Source: an uncultured bacterium
Lineage (GTDB): Bacteria > Cyanobacteriota > Vampirovibrionia > Gastranaerophilales > Gastranaerophilaceae
Assembly: GCA_949035555.1 (NCBI GenBank)
Contig: CAROLD010000014.1
Coordinates: 1-49,786, forward strand
DNA: 49,786 nt
Reading direction: 5' to 3'
Position numbers and translations under genes: made by a program
The notes under the pieces: generated by a model
Databases searched by the model: none
Told to the model about the DNA's origin: nothing
The model's input: the letters and a program-made list of their open reading frames with translations, nothing else
Part shown: positions 24,543 to 33,687 of the stretch, piece by piece
Layout of the letters: each line of letters opens with the position of its first letter
Position numbering within the stretch: position 1 is the first letter of the stretch

Positions 24543-25496
24543 TTATTTTAATTCTTTGTCTAAAATATATCTTGGTCGAGCCTTAACTTCGCGATAGACT
24601 TGCCCAACATATTCACCAATTACTCCAAGACAAAAAATTTGCAACCCTCCAAAGAAACATAATAATATAATTGTCGTTGCAAATCCGTTCGGAGAATCAT
24701 TTAGAAAAATCTTTTCAAAAAGAGTTTCTAACCCCAGCAGGAAACCGAATAAAGCCATTAAAAAACCCAAACCTGCAACAATTCTTAAGGGCACGACACT
24801 AAAGGATGTTATACCATTCAAAGCAAGTGCCATTAACGAGACGAAATTGAACTTTGATTCTCCAGCAAAACGAGGTTTTACATCAAAATTTACAGTGGTG
24901 CATTTTAAGCCAAGCTCATGAAAAAATCCTCGTAAAAATAAAGCCTTCTCTGGATATAATTCCATAATATCAAGTGCTTTTTTACTTACTAAACGATAAT
25001 CAGAATGATTAACCGGAATTTTTGCACCCAGAAAATTCATTAATTTATAAAATAAAATTGCCGTTGTTTTTTTGAAAAAATTATCGGTTTTACGGTTATT
25101 TCTAACTCCCATAACAACATCAAAACCGTTTGTATATTCATCAACAAACTTTTCAATAGCGAGTTCATCCTGCTGTAAATCTGCATCAATAGAGACAACA
25201 CAATCACATCCGATATTACGAACACCTTCAAGACCTGCAATAAGAGCCTTTTGATTGCCATAATTTCTTATAAATTTTGCGCCTTTCACAATAGAGTTTT
25301 CTTTATGCAAGCGTTCAATAATTTCCCACGTACAATCTGTTGAACCATCATCAATAAGATACAGGTAACTATCTTGTGAAATTTTACCTTTTTGTACAAG
25401 TTCGGACAGCACTTCAAGCAGTCTTTTAGAAGTACTTTCAACGCACAGCTCTTCGTTATAACACGGGATTATTACAGCTAGTTTAGGAATTTGCAT
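24543..25496 (-). CDS. DPM1/GtrB-like membrane glycosyltransferase, family 2
   Basis: It probably transfers a sugar from a nucleotide donor to a polyprenyl-phosphate carrier at the inner membrane. The 317-aa protein has a GT-A domain with IPCYNEE, LIDDGSTD and the DXD-like SIDADLQ. A later FAGESKF segment is also present, and two C-terminal transmembrane helices (about 228-252 and 262-288) are typical of GtrB/ArnC-type enzymes. A basic C-terminal tail follows. The SD-like GAGAG lies upstream. It is divergent from a YdjC-type deacetylase; these two families often occur together in glycolipid pathways, which suggests a shared envelope-sugar role. Confidence 0.87.
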   Translation of the reverse strand: MQIPKLAVIIPCYNEELCVESTSKRLLEVLSELVQKGKISQDSYLYLIDDGSTDCTWEIIERLHKENSIVKGAKFIRNYGNQKALIAGLEGVRNIGCDCVVSIDADLQQDELAIEKFVDEYTNGFDVVMGVRNNRKTDNFFKKTTAILFYKLMNFLGAKIPVNHSDYRLVSKKALDIMELYPEKALFLRGFFHELGLKCTTVNFDVKPRFAGESKFNFVSLMALALNGITSFSVVPLRIVAGLGFLMALFGFLLGLETLFEKIFLNDSPNGFATTIILLCFFGGLQIFCLGVIGEYVGQVYREVKARPRYILDKELK

Positions 25497-25563
25497 TTAG
25501 TCTCTCTTTCTACTATCATGATTATAATATTTCATACACTATTATGCAAGGATATGTAAGTAA

Positions 25564-26406
25564 ATGATAAGTAAAAAATTTATTTTAAATGCCGATGATT
25601 TTGGTTTAAGTCAGGCACATAATCAAGCCGTTCTAGAAGGCTATAACAACGGTTTCTTAACAAGTGCAAGCTTATGTGCTAACGGAGAAGCCTTTGACAG
25701 TGCTGTACATGACATATTGCCGGATTGCCCGAATCTGGGAGTCGGCGTACACTTGAATATTATGGAAGGAAAAGCGCTGACAGACTGCCCTATGCTGACT
25801 GATGAAGACGGAAATTTCAATGTCAGTTACGGATACCTTTTACTTAATCACAAACGCTGGGAATTACTGGAACAAATAGAAAAAGAATTTAGAGCGCAGA
25901 TAGAAAAAATAATTTCTACAGTTAAAATCGATCATATAGATTCGCATGTTCACACTCACGCAATTCCTGAAATATTTAAGCTTACTTGCAAGCTCGCAAA
26001 AGAATATAATATTCCATATGTTCGAACTCAGTATGAAGAGTTATATTTTATTCCCAAAACAATGAAGCACTTGAACTTCAGATACCCTATTAATCTTTTA
26101 AAAATCGCGCTGCTACAACAGTTCACTCTAAAAAACAGAAATACATTGAATGAATATGGACTTAAAACTAACGATTTTATAATCGGAGTAGGTTATACCG
26201 GCATGATGGATGCTGATGCAATTGAATACGGATTACAGGTTATTGAAGAAGAATGTGTTGTAGAAGCACTTATTCATCCTTGCAAGTATAATAACGCAAC
26301 ACGAGACAGTCATACAAAAGAATTTTCTATTACACAAAACAAAACTCTGGAAGACACCATTAATAGACTGGGGTTTGAAATTACAAATTATAAGAATTTG
26401 GGCTAA
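25564..26406 (+). CDS. YdjC/ChbG-HpnK family carbohydrate deacetylase
   Basis: Members remove N-acetyl groups from sugars such as chitooligosaccharides or lipid-linked GlcNAc. Metal ligands are present: the Asp pair in NADDFG (D11-D12), H63 in GVGVHL, and H128/H130/H132 in IDSHVHTH. The 280-aa length is typical. An AAGGA lies about 13 nt upstream of the ATG. The divergent glycosyltransferase next door makes a glycolipid substrate plausible, as in HpnK-type pathways. Its stop is followed at once by the PLD-fold gene (ATG two bases after the TAA start), so the two are co-transcribed. Confidence 0.88.
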   Translation: MISKKFILNADDFGLSQAHNQAVLEGYNNGFLTSASLCANGEAFDSAVHDILPDCPNLGVGVHLNIMEGKALTDCPMLTDEDGNFNVSYGYLLLNHKRWELLEQIEKEFRAQIEKIISTVKIDHIDSHVHTHAIPEIFKLTCKLAKEYNIPYVRTQYEELYFIPKTMKHLNFRYPINLLKIALLQQFTLKNRNTLNEYGLKTNDFIIGVGYTGMMDADAIEYGLQVIEEECVVEALIHPCKYNNATRDSHTKEFSITQNKTLEDTINRLGFEITNYKNLG

Positions 26407-28229
26407 TGAAGAATTTTTTAACATCAATTCTGCTTCTTTTAATACTGGCAGCGTTTTCAATATTTATTATAGAAATTAGCAAAACAAAAGAAGTTTTGAC
26501 AGTTTTTACTCCGACTAAATTCGGAATTGACTTGAACAAAGACAAAATTATCTCAAGTAACGAAATTTTTTGCACTGATAATATTGAAAGTTTTTCTCTA
26601 GAACCCTCAAAAAGCTTTTATGATAAGTATTCAAAAGAATTTAACCTATCGAAAATTGATATGATAAATATGGGTTATCTTGCTCAGGAATTTGCACAAA
26701 ACACAATGCAAAACAAAAAGGTTATGCTGAAAACAACCCCGAAAGTTACCAGTGAATGCTCTTACGCAAAAATTAAGATTAATGGAATAAACTATAACGA
26801 CATTCTTAAAAACAGCGGATTTGGAATTTTTAAAAACAAAATCGGAAATAATATCAAATACAAAGAAAAGCTTAAACAATCACGAAAACTTAATCTTGTT
26901 ATACTTAATCACCATTCAAACAAATATCACACAATTGACTGTAAGTTTGGCAAACTCGCACACGACACGGTTATTATTCCGGAAAAACAGCTTCCAAAAG
27001 CAGCAATACCATGCAAATACTGCCATAATATACAAAAGCAAAAAGCATTTAAACTTAAAAAAGGAGTAAATCTCGTAAATATTCCTGCAAATATTAAATC
27101 AGCGCCGCTTGTAATCTCCAGCGGGGATATCAAGCTATATTATACAGATTTTACCCAAAAACTTAAACCTGATAATCTTTGCCGTTCAAATGAATGCAAA
27201 GCTTTTACAAACCTTGTAAACAATGCAAACGAAACAATTGATATTGCAATTTACGGATATGAAGAAGTTCCGGCTGTAACCCAAGCATTAACTGCTGCAA
27301 AAGCCAGAGGGGTTAAGATTAGATTTATCTATGATGAAAAATATAATCCGCAAAAAACTTATTACAAAGGGAACGACATCATAAAAAATTTGGCTGATGA
27401 AGCCCGTTCAGACAGAACAAATATTGTTACCCAAAGTGATATGCTTATGCATAACAAATTTATTATTTTTGATAAACAGACAGTATTGACAGGCTCCATG
27501 AATTTTTCCAAAACTGGCTTAAGCGGATATGATGAAAACGATATTGTTATAATAAATTCAAAAGATATTGCCCGGCTTTATACAGAAGAATTTGAACAAA
27601 TGCTCAACGGTAAATTTCACACTAAAAAGTTAAAACATGAGATGTCGAACAGATTTCAATTAGGAGAAAGCACTGTTGAAGTTTATTTTTCCCCGCAAGA
27701 TAAATCCACTCGCAGAATAATTGAACTAATTAAAAATGCAAAACATTATATTTTTATACCAACATTTTTGATAACACATACCCAAATTGCAAACGAGCTG
27801 GTTTCTGCAAATAAACGAGGTGTAGATGTTAAAATCTTAATGGACGCAAATAATGTTTATACAAGAAATACAAAACACGCTTTTCTCCGTTCAAACGGCA
27901 TACCGCTCAAAGTCGAAAATTATGCCGGGAAATTGCACTCTAAAACGATGATTATTGATGATGAATACATAATTATGGGTTCTATGAATTTCTCAAACAG
28001 CGGAGAAAATAAAAATGACGAAAATATGCTTGTCATTAAAAATAATAAGCTGGCAAAAAATTACAAACAATTTTTCCAATATTTATGGAATATGGTACCC
28101 GATAAATATCTTAAATTTAATCCGAAAGCAGAAAGTTACGAATCAATAGGTTCCTGCTCTGATGGAGTTGACAATAACTTCAACGGCAAAATTGACAAAG
28201 AAGACGAACTTTGCAGGCTAAATAATTAA
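26406..28229 (+). CDS. phospholipase D-fold protein with N-terminal nuclease-like domain
   Basis: The 607-aa protein begins with a signal anchor (about 5-24), so the rest is outside the cytoplasm or in the periplasm. Two HKD motifs mark the PLD fold: HNKFIIFD near residue 349 with GSMNFS, and HSKTMIID near residue 511 with GSMNFS again. Residues about 35-150 resemble a staphylococcal-nuclease-like fold (LAQEFAQNTMQNKKVML and a following SGFGIFKNK). The short segment after it ends in CKYCHNI and may be a Cys/His site. The C-terminus, CSDGVDNNFNGKIDKEDELC, is a Ca-binding-like EF-hand loop in a disulfide-sized frame. Lipid or DNA cleavage are both possible. It overlaps the convergent TonB-like gene by 4 nt. 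Confidence 0.8.
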   Translation: MKNFLTSILLLLILAAFSIFIIEISKTKEVLTVFTPTKFGIDLNKDKIISSNEIFCTDNIESFSLEPSKSFYDKYSKEFNLSKIDMINMGYLAQEFAQNTMQNKKVMLKTTPKVTSECSYAKIKINGINYNDILKNSGFGIFKNKIGNNIKYKEKLKQSRKLNLVILNHHSNKYHTIDCKFGKLAHDTVIIPEKQLPKAAIPCKYCHNIQKQKAFKLKKGVNLVNIPANIKSAPLVISSGDIKLYYTDFTQKLKPDNLCRSNECKAFTNLVNNANETIDIAIYGYEEVPAVTQALTAAKARGVKIRFIYDEKYNPQKTYYKGNDIIKNLADEARSDRTNIVTQSDMLMHNKFIIFDKQTVLTGSMNFSKTGLSGYDENDIVIINSKDIARLYTEEFEQMLNGKFHTKKLKHEMSNRFQLGESTVEVYFSPQDKSTRRIIELIKNAKHYIFIPTFLITHTQIANELVSANKRGVDVKILMDANNVYTRNTKHAFLRSNGIPLKVENYAGKLHSKTMIIDDEYIIMGSMNFSNSGENKNDENMLVIKNNKLAKNYKQFFQYLWNMVPDKYLKFNPKAESYESIGSCSDGVDNNFNGKIDKEDELCRLNN

Positions 28230-28696
28230 TAAGTTGAAGCTCCCATAACATTATAATCAAAAATAAATTGAACATCGACACTTTCTCCTTTAAAGTCAGC
28301 AGGCAAAGGTCTAAAAGGAGAAGCTAATTTAACAGCTTCCAAAGCCGCCTTATCTGTTTTCAAATTTCCTGATGATTTTATCACCGAATTCGTTAACAAT
28401 CTACCGTTTTTTGCAATTTTAAACCTAAGAATAACTTTTTTATTCTCAGTACCTTTTGGCGGATTCCAATTCATTTTTATACGTCTTTGAAGCTCTCGCA
28501 TATACGGACCCCAATCCACATTTTGCACATTTAAAGAAGAGGGTTGAGCCTTCTTTGCGGAAGGTGCAGAAGGAGTTAACGGTACAACCGCATCCATCAA
28601 ATAACGCAATCCATCATGAGCTTCAACAGGTGAAAGGGCAAACAAAAATAAAATTGTTAATAATCCGAATTTTACAAACTGCCTGTTACTTTTCAT
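28226..28696 (-). CDS. exported TonB C-terminal-domain protein
   Basis: It has a signal peptide or anchor at 9-26 ending SPVEA. A short Pro/Ser-rich linker follows, then a TonB-like C-terminal domain (about 65-150) with YMRELQRRIKMNWNPP, VILRFKIAKNGRL and ALEAVKLASPFRPLP. At 156 aa it lacks the long Pro-rich spacer of energy-transducing TonB, and no exbB/exbD lies nearby. A role as a small envelope adaptor is as likely as transport energisation. AGGTGG lies 11 nt before the ATG. The stop overlaps the PLD-fold gene's stop by 4 nt on the opposite strand. Confidence 0.8.
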   Translation of the reverse strand: MKSNRQFVKFGLLTILFLFALSPVEAHDGLRYLMDAVVPLTPSAPSAKKAQPSSLNVQNVDWGPYMRELQRRIKMNWNPPKGTENKKVILRFKIAKNGRLLTNSVIKSSGNLKTDKAALEAVKLASPFRPLPADFKGESVDVQFIFDYNVMGASTY

Positions 28697-28711
28697 CTAT
28701 ACTATTTCCAC

Positions 28712-30445
28712 CTACATTCTTTCAGGAGCGGAGACACAAAGAATTGCCAAAGCATTTGATAGAACGGTTTTAAATGCATATACAAGTGCCAATCTAGCTT
28801 TTGTAAGTTCAATATCATCAGTTATAACCCTTGTTGAGTTATAGAATGAATGAAATTCAGCTGCAAGTTCTTGAACATAACGACAAATTGTATAAACCTG
28901 TCTTGTTTGAGCTGATGTTACAATCAAAGATTTAAACTCTTCAAGCTTCAAAACAAGTTTTCTTGCCTCTTTCATTGTTAGAGACATTAAATTCTTATCA
29001 TAATTTGCAACAAGTTCATTAAAATCTTTTTCAGAAATTACAGCCGGAGTTGTTTTGCCTGTTTCAGTGTCAACTCTGTCATTTATTGCATTTCTAATAA
29101 TTGAGCAGGCTCTTGCGTGTGCATATTGAACATAGAAAACCGGATTTTCATCAGATTTAGTTTTGGCAAGTTCAATATCGAAATCAAGAGTTGTATCAAT
29201 ATTTCTCATCGACATCCAGAATCTTGTTGCATCTGGTCCGACTTCATCAACAAGGTCTTCCAGAGTAACCATATTTTTACGTTTACCCATTCTAACCTCA
29301 TTACCGTCAATCACAAGATTTACAAGCTGTCCGAGAAGCACTTCCAATTTATCAGGGTTGTAGCCCAGAGCTTCAATAGAAGCTTTAACACGTGCGACAT
29401 AACCATGGTGATCAGCCCCCCAAATATTTATAATTCTATCAAAACCGCGTTCAAGTTTATCTACATGATAAGCAATATCAGCGGTTAAATATGTATTTGA
29501 GCCGTCCGCTTTTTTAATAACTCTGTCCTGATCATCTCCATAATCAGAGGATTTAAACCATTCTGCACCTTCGTTGATATATATTTTACCACTATCACGA
29601 AGTTTTTGGACACATTCTTCAACTTTACCGGACTTATGCAATGATAGCTCCGAATAAAAATTATCAAATTCAACATGAAGTCTGTCTAATAAATCACGCT
29701 GTACCTGTTCTTCATATTCTTTTGCAAAGTCACAATATACTTGCAAATCAATTTTATCAATATCTGTAGAGGTTTTAATTTCTGAATGAGTTTCAAGAAA
29801 TGCTTTTGCAACAGGAATTAAATAATCTCCAGGATAGAAATTTTTTCTTTCGGCTTCATCTGTAGGGAAATCAACATCTTCTCCAAGTTCCTGCTTAACT
29901 CTTATTATAAGAGAACGTCCAAGTTTTTGAATTTGGGAACCCGCATCGTTTATATAAAATTCCTGAAAAACTTCATGTCCGTAGAATTTCAAAAGATTAG
30001 CAAGCGCACTGCCCATTGCCGCCCATCTGCCATGTCCAATATGAAAAGGTCCGGTAGGGTTTGCTGAAATATATTCAAGTATAATTCTTTCTCTTTCTAT
30101 CAATTCAGGACGTCCAAAATTTTCTTTGTTTGTAAAAATTTCTTCGACTAAATCGATCAAAAGAGTATTTCCGGCTTTAAAATTAATAAAGCCGCCAATA
30201 ACAGAATATTCATTATCTTCTTTATCAATAAATTCAACAATTGCGTTGGCAATCATTGGAGGTGCAAGTTTAGCACTGCGTGCAAGTGAAGATACATTGA
30301 CGGCAAAATCACCAAAATCTGCATTTTTAGGTTTTTCAACAGATAATGAACCTTTTGTATATTCAGTCATTTGCCCTAACTTATTAGCTTTAACAGCTTC
30401 TGCTATTGCGTTTTCAATCTTTTCTATAAAATAATCTCTTAACAT
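28712..30445 (-). CDS. argS: arginyl-tRNA synthetase
   Basis: It charges tRNA-Arg with arginine in the cytoplasm. At 577 aa it shows the N-terminal Add1 domain (GDFAVNVSSLARSAK, about 42-60), the class I HIGH motif at 135-138 (TGPFHIGHGR), the DRVI/ADHHGYVARV region and the DALR anticodon domain at the C-terminus. The KMSK position reads RMGKRKNMVTL, a degenerate form common in ArgRS. The SD AGAGG lies before the ATG, and a promoter is found 36 nt further up. Confidence 0.96.
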   Translation of the reverse strand: MLRDYFIEKIENAIAEAVKANKLGQMTEYTKGSLSVEKPKNADFGDFAVNVSSLARSAKLAPPMIANAIVEFIDKEDNEYSVIGGFINFKAGNTLLIDLVEEIFTNKENFGRPELIERERIILEYISANPTGPFHIGHGRWAAMGSALANLLKFYGHEVFQEFYINDAGSQIQKLGRSLIIRVKQELGEDVDFPTDEAERKNFYPGDYLIPVAKAFLETHSEIKTSTDIDKIDLQVYCDFAKEYEEQVQRDLLDRLHVEFDNFYSELSLHKSGKVEECVQKLRDSGKIYINEGAEWFKSSDYGDDQDRVIKKADGSNTYLTADIAYHVDKLERGFDRIINIWGADHHGYVARVKASIEALGYNPDKLEVLLGQLVNLVIDGNEVRMGKRKNMVTLEDLVDEVGPDATRFWMSMRNIDTTLDFDIELAKTKSDENPVFYVQYAHARACSIIRNAINDRVDTETGKTTPAVISEKDFNELVANYDKNLMSLTMKEARKLVLKLEEFKSLIVTSAQTRQVYTICRYVQELAAEFHSFYNSTRVITDDIELTKARLALVYAFKTVLSNALAILCVSAPERM

Positions 30446-30481
30446 ACTAACCTCTTAATATATACTTCGTAAAATAATTGT

Positions 30482-30511
30482 ATAATAAAAAAGGCCCCGA
30501 AACAAGTTCAA
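30482..30511 (-). promoter_or_regulatory. promoter of argS
   Basis: TTGAAC (30511-30506) and TATTAT (30487-30482) are 18 nt apart on the minus strand, 36 nt upstream of the argS ATG. One base of the -10 differs from consensus. Confidence 0.55.
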
Positions 30512-30573
30512 GAACAAACAATAATGAATATATTTTTTAACAGACCACATTTTTTGCTTAAATTGAATTTGCT

Positions 30574-30613
30574 AAAAAAAATAAAGGAACAAATAGTTAT
30601 TTGCTCCTTTATT
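30574..30613 (-). terminator. intrinsic terminator of the phosphohexomutase gene
   Basis: A 16-bp stem (30613-30598 with 30595-30580; one G-U pair in the minus-strand RNA) is followed by a run of seven T on the minus strand. It lies 5 nt after the stop at 30618, separating this gene from argS. Confidence 0.85.
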
Positions 30614-30617
30614 AAAG

Positions 30618-32897
30618 TTAAAAATTATACTCTGGAATTTCAAACGGCTCATTATTTGCATCTTTTTCAACAAACGCAAGATAATATTCCATAGCTTTTT
30701 CTTTACATGAAGAATAATAATCTTCAACGAATAACGATTTATGGAAGCCTGTTCTTTCACCCGAATAATTACCCAGAATTGATGAATAAAGCTCAATATT
30801 GTCTTTATTCAAGCCGCCGCCGTATGCTTTTGTTTTTGCATCCGTTCCTGACGGTCGAATTTCAATATATTTATCTGAAAATTCAAGATATGTTCCATCG
30901 CCAACAAATTTGACTGACTTAAGGTTATCAAAATTTAAACCTTCTGATGCAAATCTGTCATTAAGAGTATTTTTGACATCTTCAAGAGTAATTACATCTT
31001 CTTTCAGTGCAATTGCAAGAGAAAGATAAAACATATCATTCTTTGTTCTTAAAGCTTCTCCGAGAACCTTTGCTTCTTTAAGCTTATTAATATCAGGTTC
31101 AGACTCGTTATAGTATGCAATATCTACACGGGTGTCAAAGCGGCCGATAATGTTATTTGTATTAAAAACATTTGACAGATATTGAGACAGTGACACATTT
31201 AAAATTTCAAGCTGTGCAATCAATGCAGATGCCACGATAATCGCTTCTGTAGCACTTTTTTCTCTCATTGCAACGGCACAACGACCATGTTGCGACTTGA
31301 TAAGCTCTTCCGTTCCCATAATCATTCCGCCTGATTCTTCTCCTCCAAACAGAAGTCTCGGATTTACGCCTAAGTTAATTGAATTACCAAATACATCATC
31401 AACAACAACAGGTTCCTCAGGATTATTTTTTAACTTAAGCTCAACTTTTTTCATGATATTTGCAATTTCTTTGAAACCAACAGGAACATTCACAACTTTA
31501 ACATTGTTATTTTTAGCCCACTCATCCCAAGAAAGAGCAGAAGCGGTTGTTTTAATCATAAATCTAGGATGGTTGTCCCACAAGCCTTCTAATTGCAACT
31601 GTTTTGCCCAAAAATCCATTAACATAAGAAATGCTTGATTTGCGGTAAAGATCGTTAAAACAACATCTTCATTAAGCCTTATATAATCAATACCGAGTTT
31701 TTCAAGCTCCGGAATACGCGAAACTGCTTCTGTTTGGGTAACCGTCAACCTGTCATGATCCGGGTCTGTAATTAAAACAACTGTTCCAACAGGAAAATCT
31801 TTTAATTTTTCTGCATAATCCATGGTTTCAATTACAGGAAAAAACTTTGTTCCATCTTTTTTATGAGCAAGAACGGTTGCATCTACGGAATAATCGTAGA
31901 ATGCCTTTTCTCCTTTTGGTGTTACGTCATATTTGCCAATTGAATGAAAAAACGGATCTTCTTTAATATTAAACCATTCAAACTTATCTGAAATACTTAA
32001 TTTTTTCAAAACTCTTGATAATGTTCTATAAGCAGAGCCGCCGACATTTTCGATAATTATTTTATTCTGATAAGAATTTATCAAATCAAGATTTATCTCT
32101 TGCGCAACTCCTGACTTTAAGTATTCAACATATAAATCAACACCGTTATCAATGAATTTCATTGCATTTTCATTAATCAAAGGATTGTTTGCCGCTGCAA
32201 TTTTTATTTCATAAGTTCCTTTTTCATTAACTTCGTCAAAGATTTCTTGAATTTTATTAACAAATTCCATTGATTCTTCAGGTAAATACTGACTGCCTTG
32301 AGAATTTAAGTCTTTTGTAGCATTTTTCACAGAAATACCATGACTTGAAGTTATATACTCCCCGCCCAATAAATCCAATTTAAAAGCCAAAAATGAAGCA
32401 AGCCAAATCGGAATAGTTTTTTTCCCGACCGGAACCAGTGTTTCTATACCTTGCGCAGCTTGTATTCTTGTAATTGCGTCTAAAAACAATTGAGAATTGT
32501 ATCTGACTTCACAACCTGCAACTTTGACAATTCTTTTATCCTGATATTTTTCTCTTGCCACAAGAGCTTTTGCCAGAGTTGCAAGCACAATACCAACAAG
32601 ATTAATCGGAAATCTTGTATCCTGAGGATTTAAAATATTCTGAGGTCCGCGAATACCTGCGGTTGAAACTTTTGCTTCCTTTGCATATCCGGCAAACCAT
32701 TCTTCTAAATTTAAGCCTTTTGGATTACTAATAGCATCATATGGTTTCAAGTGTTCTTTCCTTAAAACAAAAGAGAATTCACCTTTATTGTCAAAATCCA
32801 TAAGGTTTAGACACTTTATATAATCGGGAGTTTTTTCAAAAACACTCTTAAACAATTCATTTTCTAATTCATTTTCAGATTTTTTTAAATCAAACAT
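30618..32897 (-). CDS. alpha-D-phosphohexomutase (phosphoglucomutase/phosphomannomutase type) with altered loops
   Basis: The family moves phosphate between C6 and C1 of hexoses. The protein is long at 759 aa, against about 450-600 for most members. The sugar-binding GGEESGG (518-524) and phosphate-binding RPSGTD (681-686) are intact. The phosphoserine loop is TSSHGI (183-188) where TASHNP is usual, keeping the catalytic S185. The metal loop reads DPDHDR (378-383) where DPDGDR is usual. It is extended at the N-terminus (about 1-75) and has inserts. The SD GGAGAGG is strong. It may be a subfamily of its own; the substrate is unknown. No sugar pathway genes flank it. Confidence 0.82.
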   Translation of the reverse strand: MFDLKKSENELENELFKSVFEKTPDYIKCLNLMDFDNKGEFSFVLRKEHLKPYDAISNPKGLNLEEWFAGYAKEAKVSTAGIRGPQNILNPQDTRFPINLVGIVLATLAKALVAREKYQDKRIVKVAGCEVRYNSQLFLDAITRIQAAQGIETLVPVGKKTIPIWLASFLAFKLDLLGGEYITSSHGISVKNATKDLNSQGSQYLPEESMEFVNKIQEIFDEVNEKGTYEIKIAAANNPLINENAMKFIDNGVDLYVEYLKSGVAQEINLDLINSYQNKIIIENVGGSAYRTLSRVLKKLSISDKFEWFNIKEDPFFHSIGKYDVTPKGEKAFYDYSVDATVLAHKKDGTKFFPVIETMDYAEKLKDFPVGTVVLITDPDHDRLTVTQTEAVSRIPELEKLGIDYIRLNEDVVLTIFTANQAFLMLMDFWAKQLQLEGLWDNHPRFMIKTTASALSWDEWAKNNNVKVVNVPVGFKEIANIMKKVELKLKNNPEEPVVVDDVFGNSINLGVNPRLLFGGEESGGMIMGTEELIKSQHGRCAVAMREKSATEAIIVASALIAQLEILNVSLSQYLSNVFNTNNIIGRFDTRVDIAYYNESEPDINKLKEAKVLGEALRTKNDMFYLSLAIALKEDVITLEDVKNTLNDRFASEGLNFDNLKSVKFVGDGTYLEFSDKYIEIRPSGTDAKTKAYGGGLNKDNIELYSSILGNYSGERTGFHKSLFVEDYYSSCKEKAMEYYLAFVEKDANNEPFEIPEYNF

Positions 32898-33003
32898 ATA
32901 CCTCTCCTTATTTTTACTTGATAATACAATAAAAAAACTTTAAAAAGTAGCCTCTTAACATATTTTTATGTATAATATTTCTACAGACAACGGAGAGCAA
33001 AAT

Positions 33004-33687
33004 ATGGCAAAAAAGAAAAAAGAATACAGTACAAGAAAAGCTTCTCAATATAACAGATGGAGATCATTATTTCAAATTCTGGTCTGCAAAATCGGTTATA
33101 TGATTAGATTAAAACTTGTATATAGAATAGAAATTAATGGACTTGAAAATGTTCCGAAAGACAACAGATATATAGTCTGTCCGAACCATTTATCTACACT
33201 TGACCCTCCATTAATTTGTGCAATTATGCCAAGAAGGGTTGCGTTTATGGCAAAAAAAGAACTTTTTGACATTCCTTTTATCAGATGGTGGATTGATTGG
33301 CTGGGAGCTTTTGCTGTAAACAGAGAAAGTCTTGGACCGTCAACAATTAAAACTGTTAAAACAATCCAAGACAGCAACTGGGTTCTTGGTATGTTTCCTC
33401 AAGGAACCCGCGGACTTCCTGGCGAAATAAAAGGAGTAACCAAAGGATTTGCCGGACTTGCAAAACTTACAAAATGTGACATTCTACCGGTAGGCTTGAT
33501 TGGTTCAAACGAAGTTAAAAGATTACCGTTTACCGGTAAAATTATTGTAAACATTGGGGAAATAATACCGTATAACAAAGATCCTGAGGTTGTAAAAGAA
33601 AAATGGATTGAAGAAATACAAAAACTTACAGGCTTCAAGTATATTGAAGAAGAGATTACTGATGGAGGTGAAGAAGCAAATGGCTAA
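33004..33687 (+). CDS. PlsC-type 1-acyl-glycerol-3-phosphate acyltransferase, first copy
   Basis: It adds a second acyl chain to lysophosphatidate in phospholipid synthesis at the inner membrane. I start at the ATG at 33004 (227 aa), which follows GGAG with an 8-nt gap; the longer reading upstream has none. The catalytic motif is NHLSTLDPP (NHx4D). The second motif is FMAKKELF, the third FPQGTRG, and the fourth region is LPVGLIGS. The N-terminus is basic with a moderately hydrophobic segment. The second copy starts 8 nt before its stop, so both are coupled. The pair share the same motif layout. Confidence 0.9.
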   Translation: MAKKKKEYSTRKASQYNRWRSLFQILVCKIGYMIRLKLVYRIEINGLENVPKDNRYIVCPNHLSTLDPPLICAIMPRRVAFMAKKELFDIPFIRWWIDWLGAFAVNRESLGPSTIKTVKTIQDSNWVLGMFPQGTRGLPGEIKGVTKGFAGLAKLTKCDILPVGLIGSNEVKRLPFTGKIIVNIGEIIPYNKDPEVVKEKWIEEIQKLTGFKYIEEEITDGGEEANG

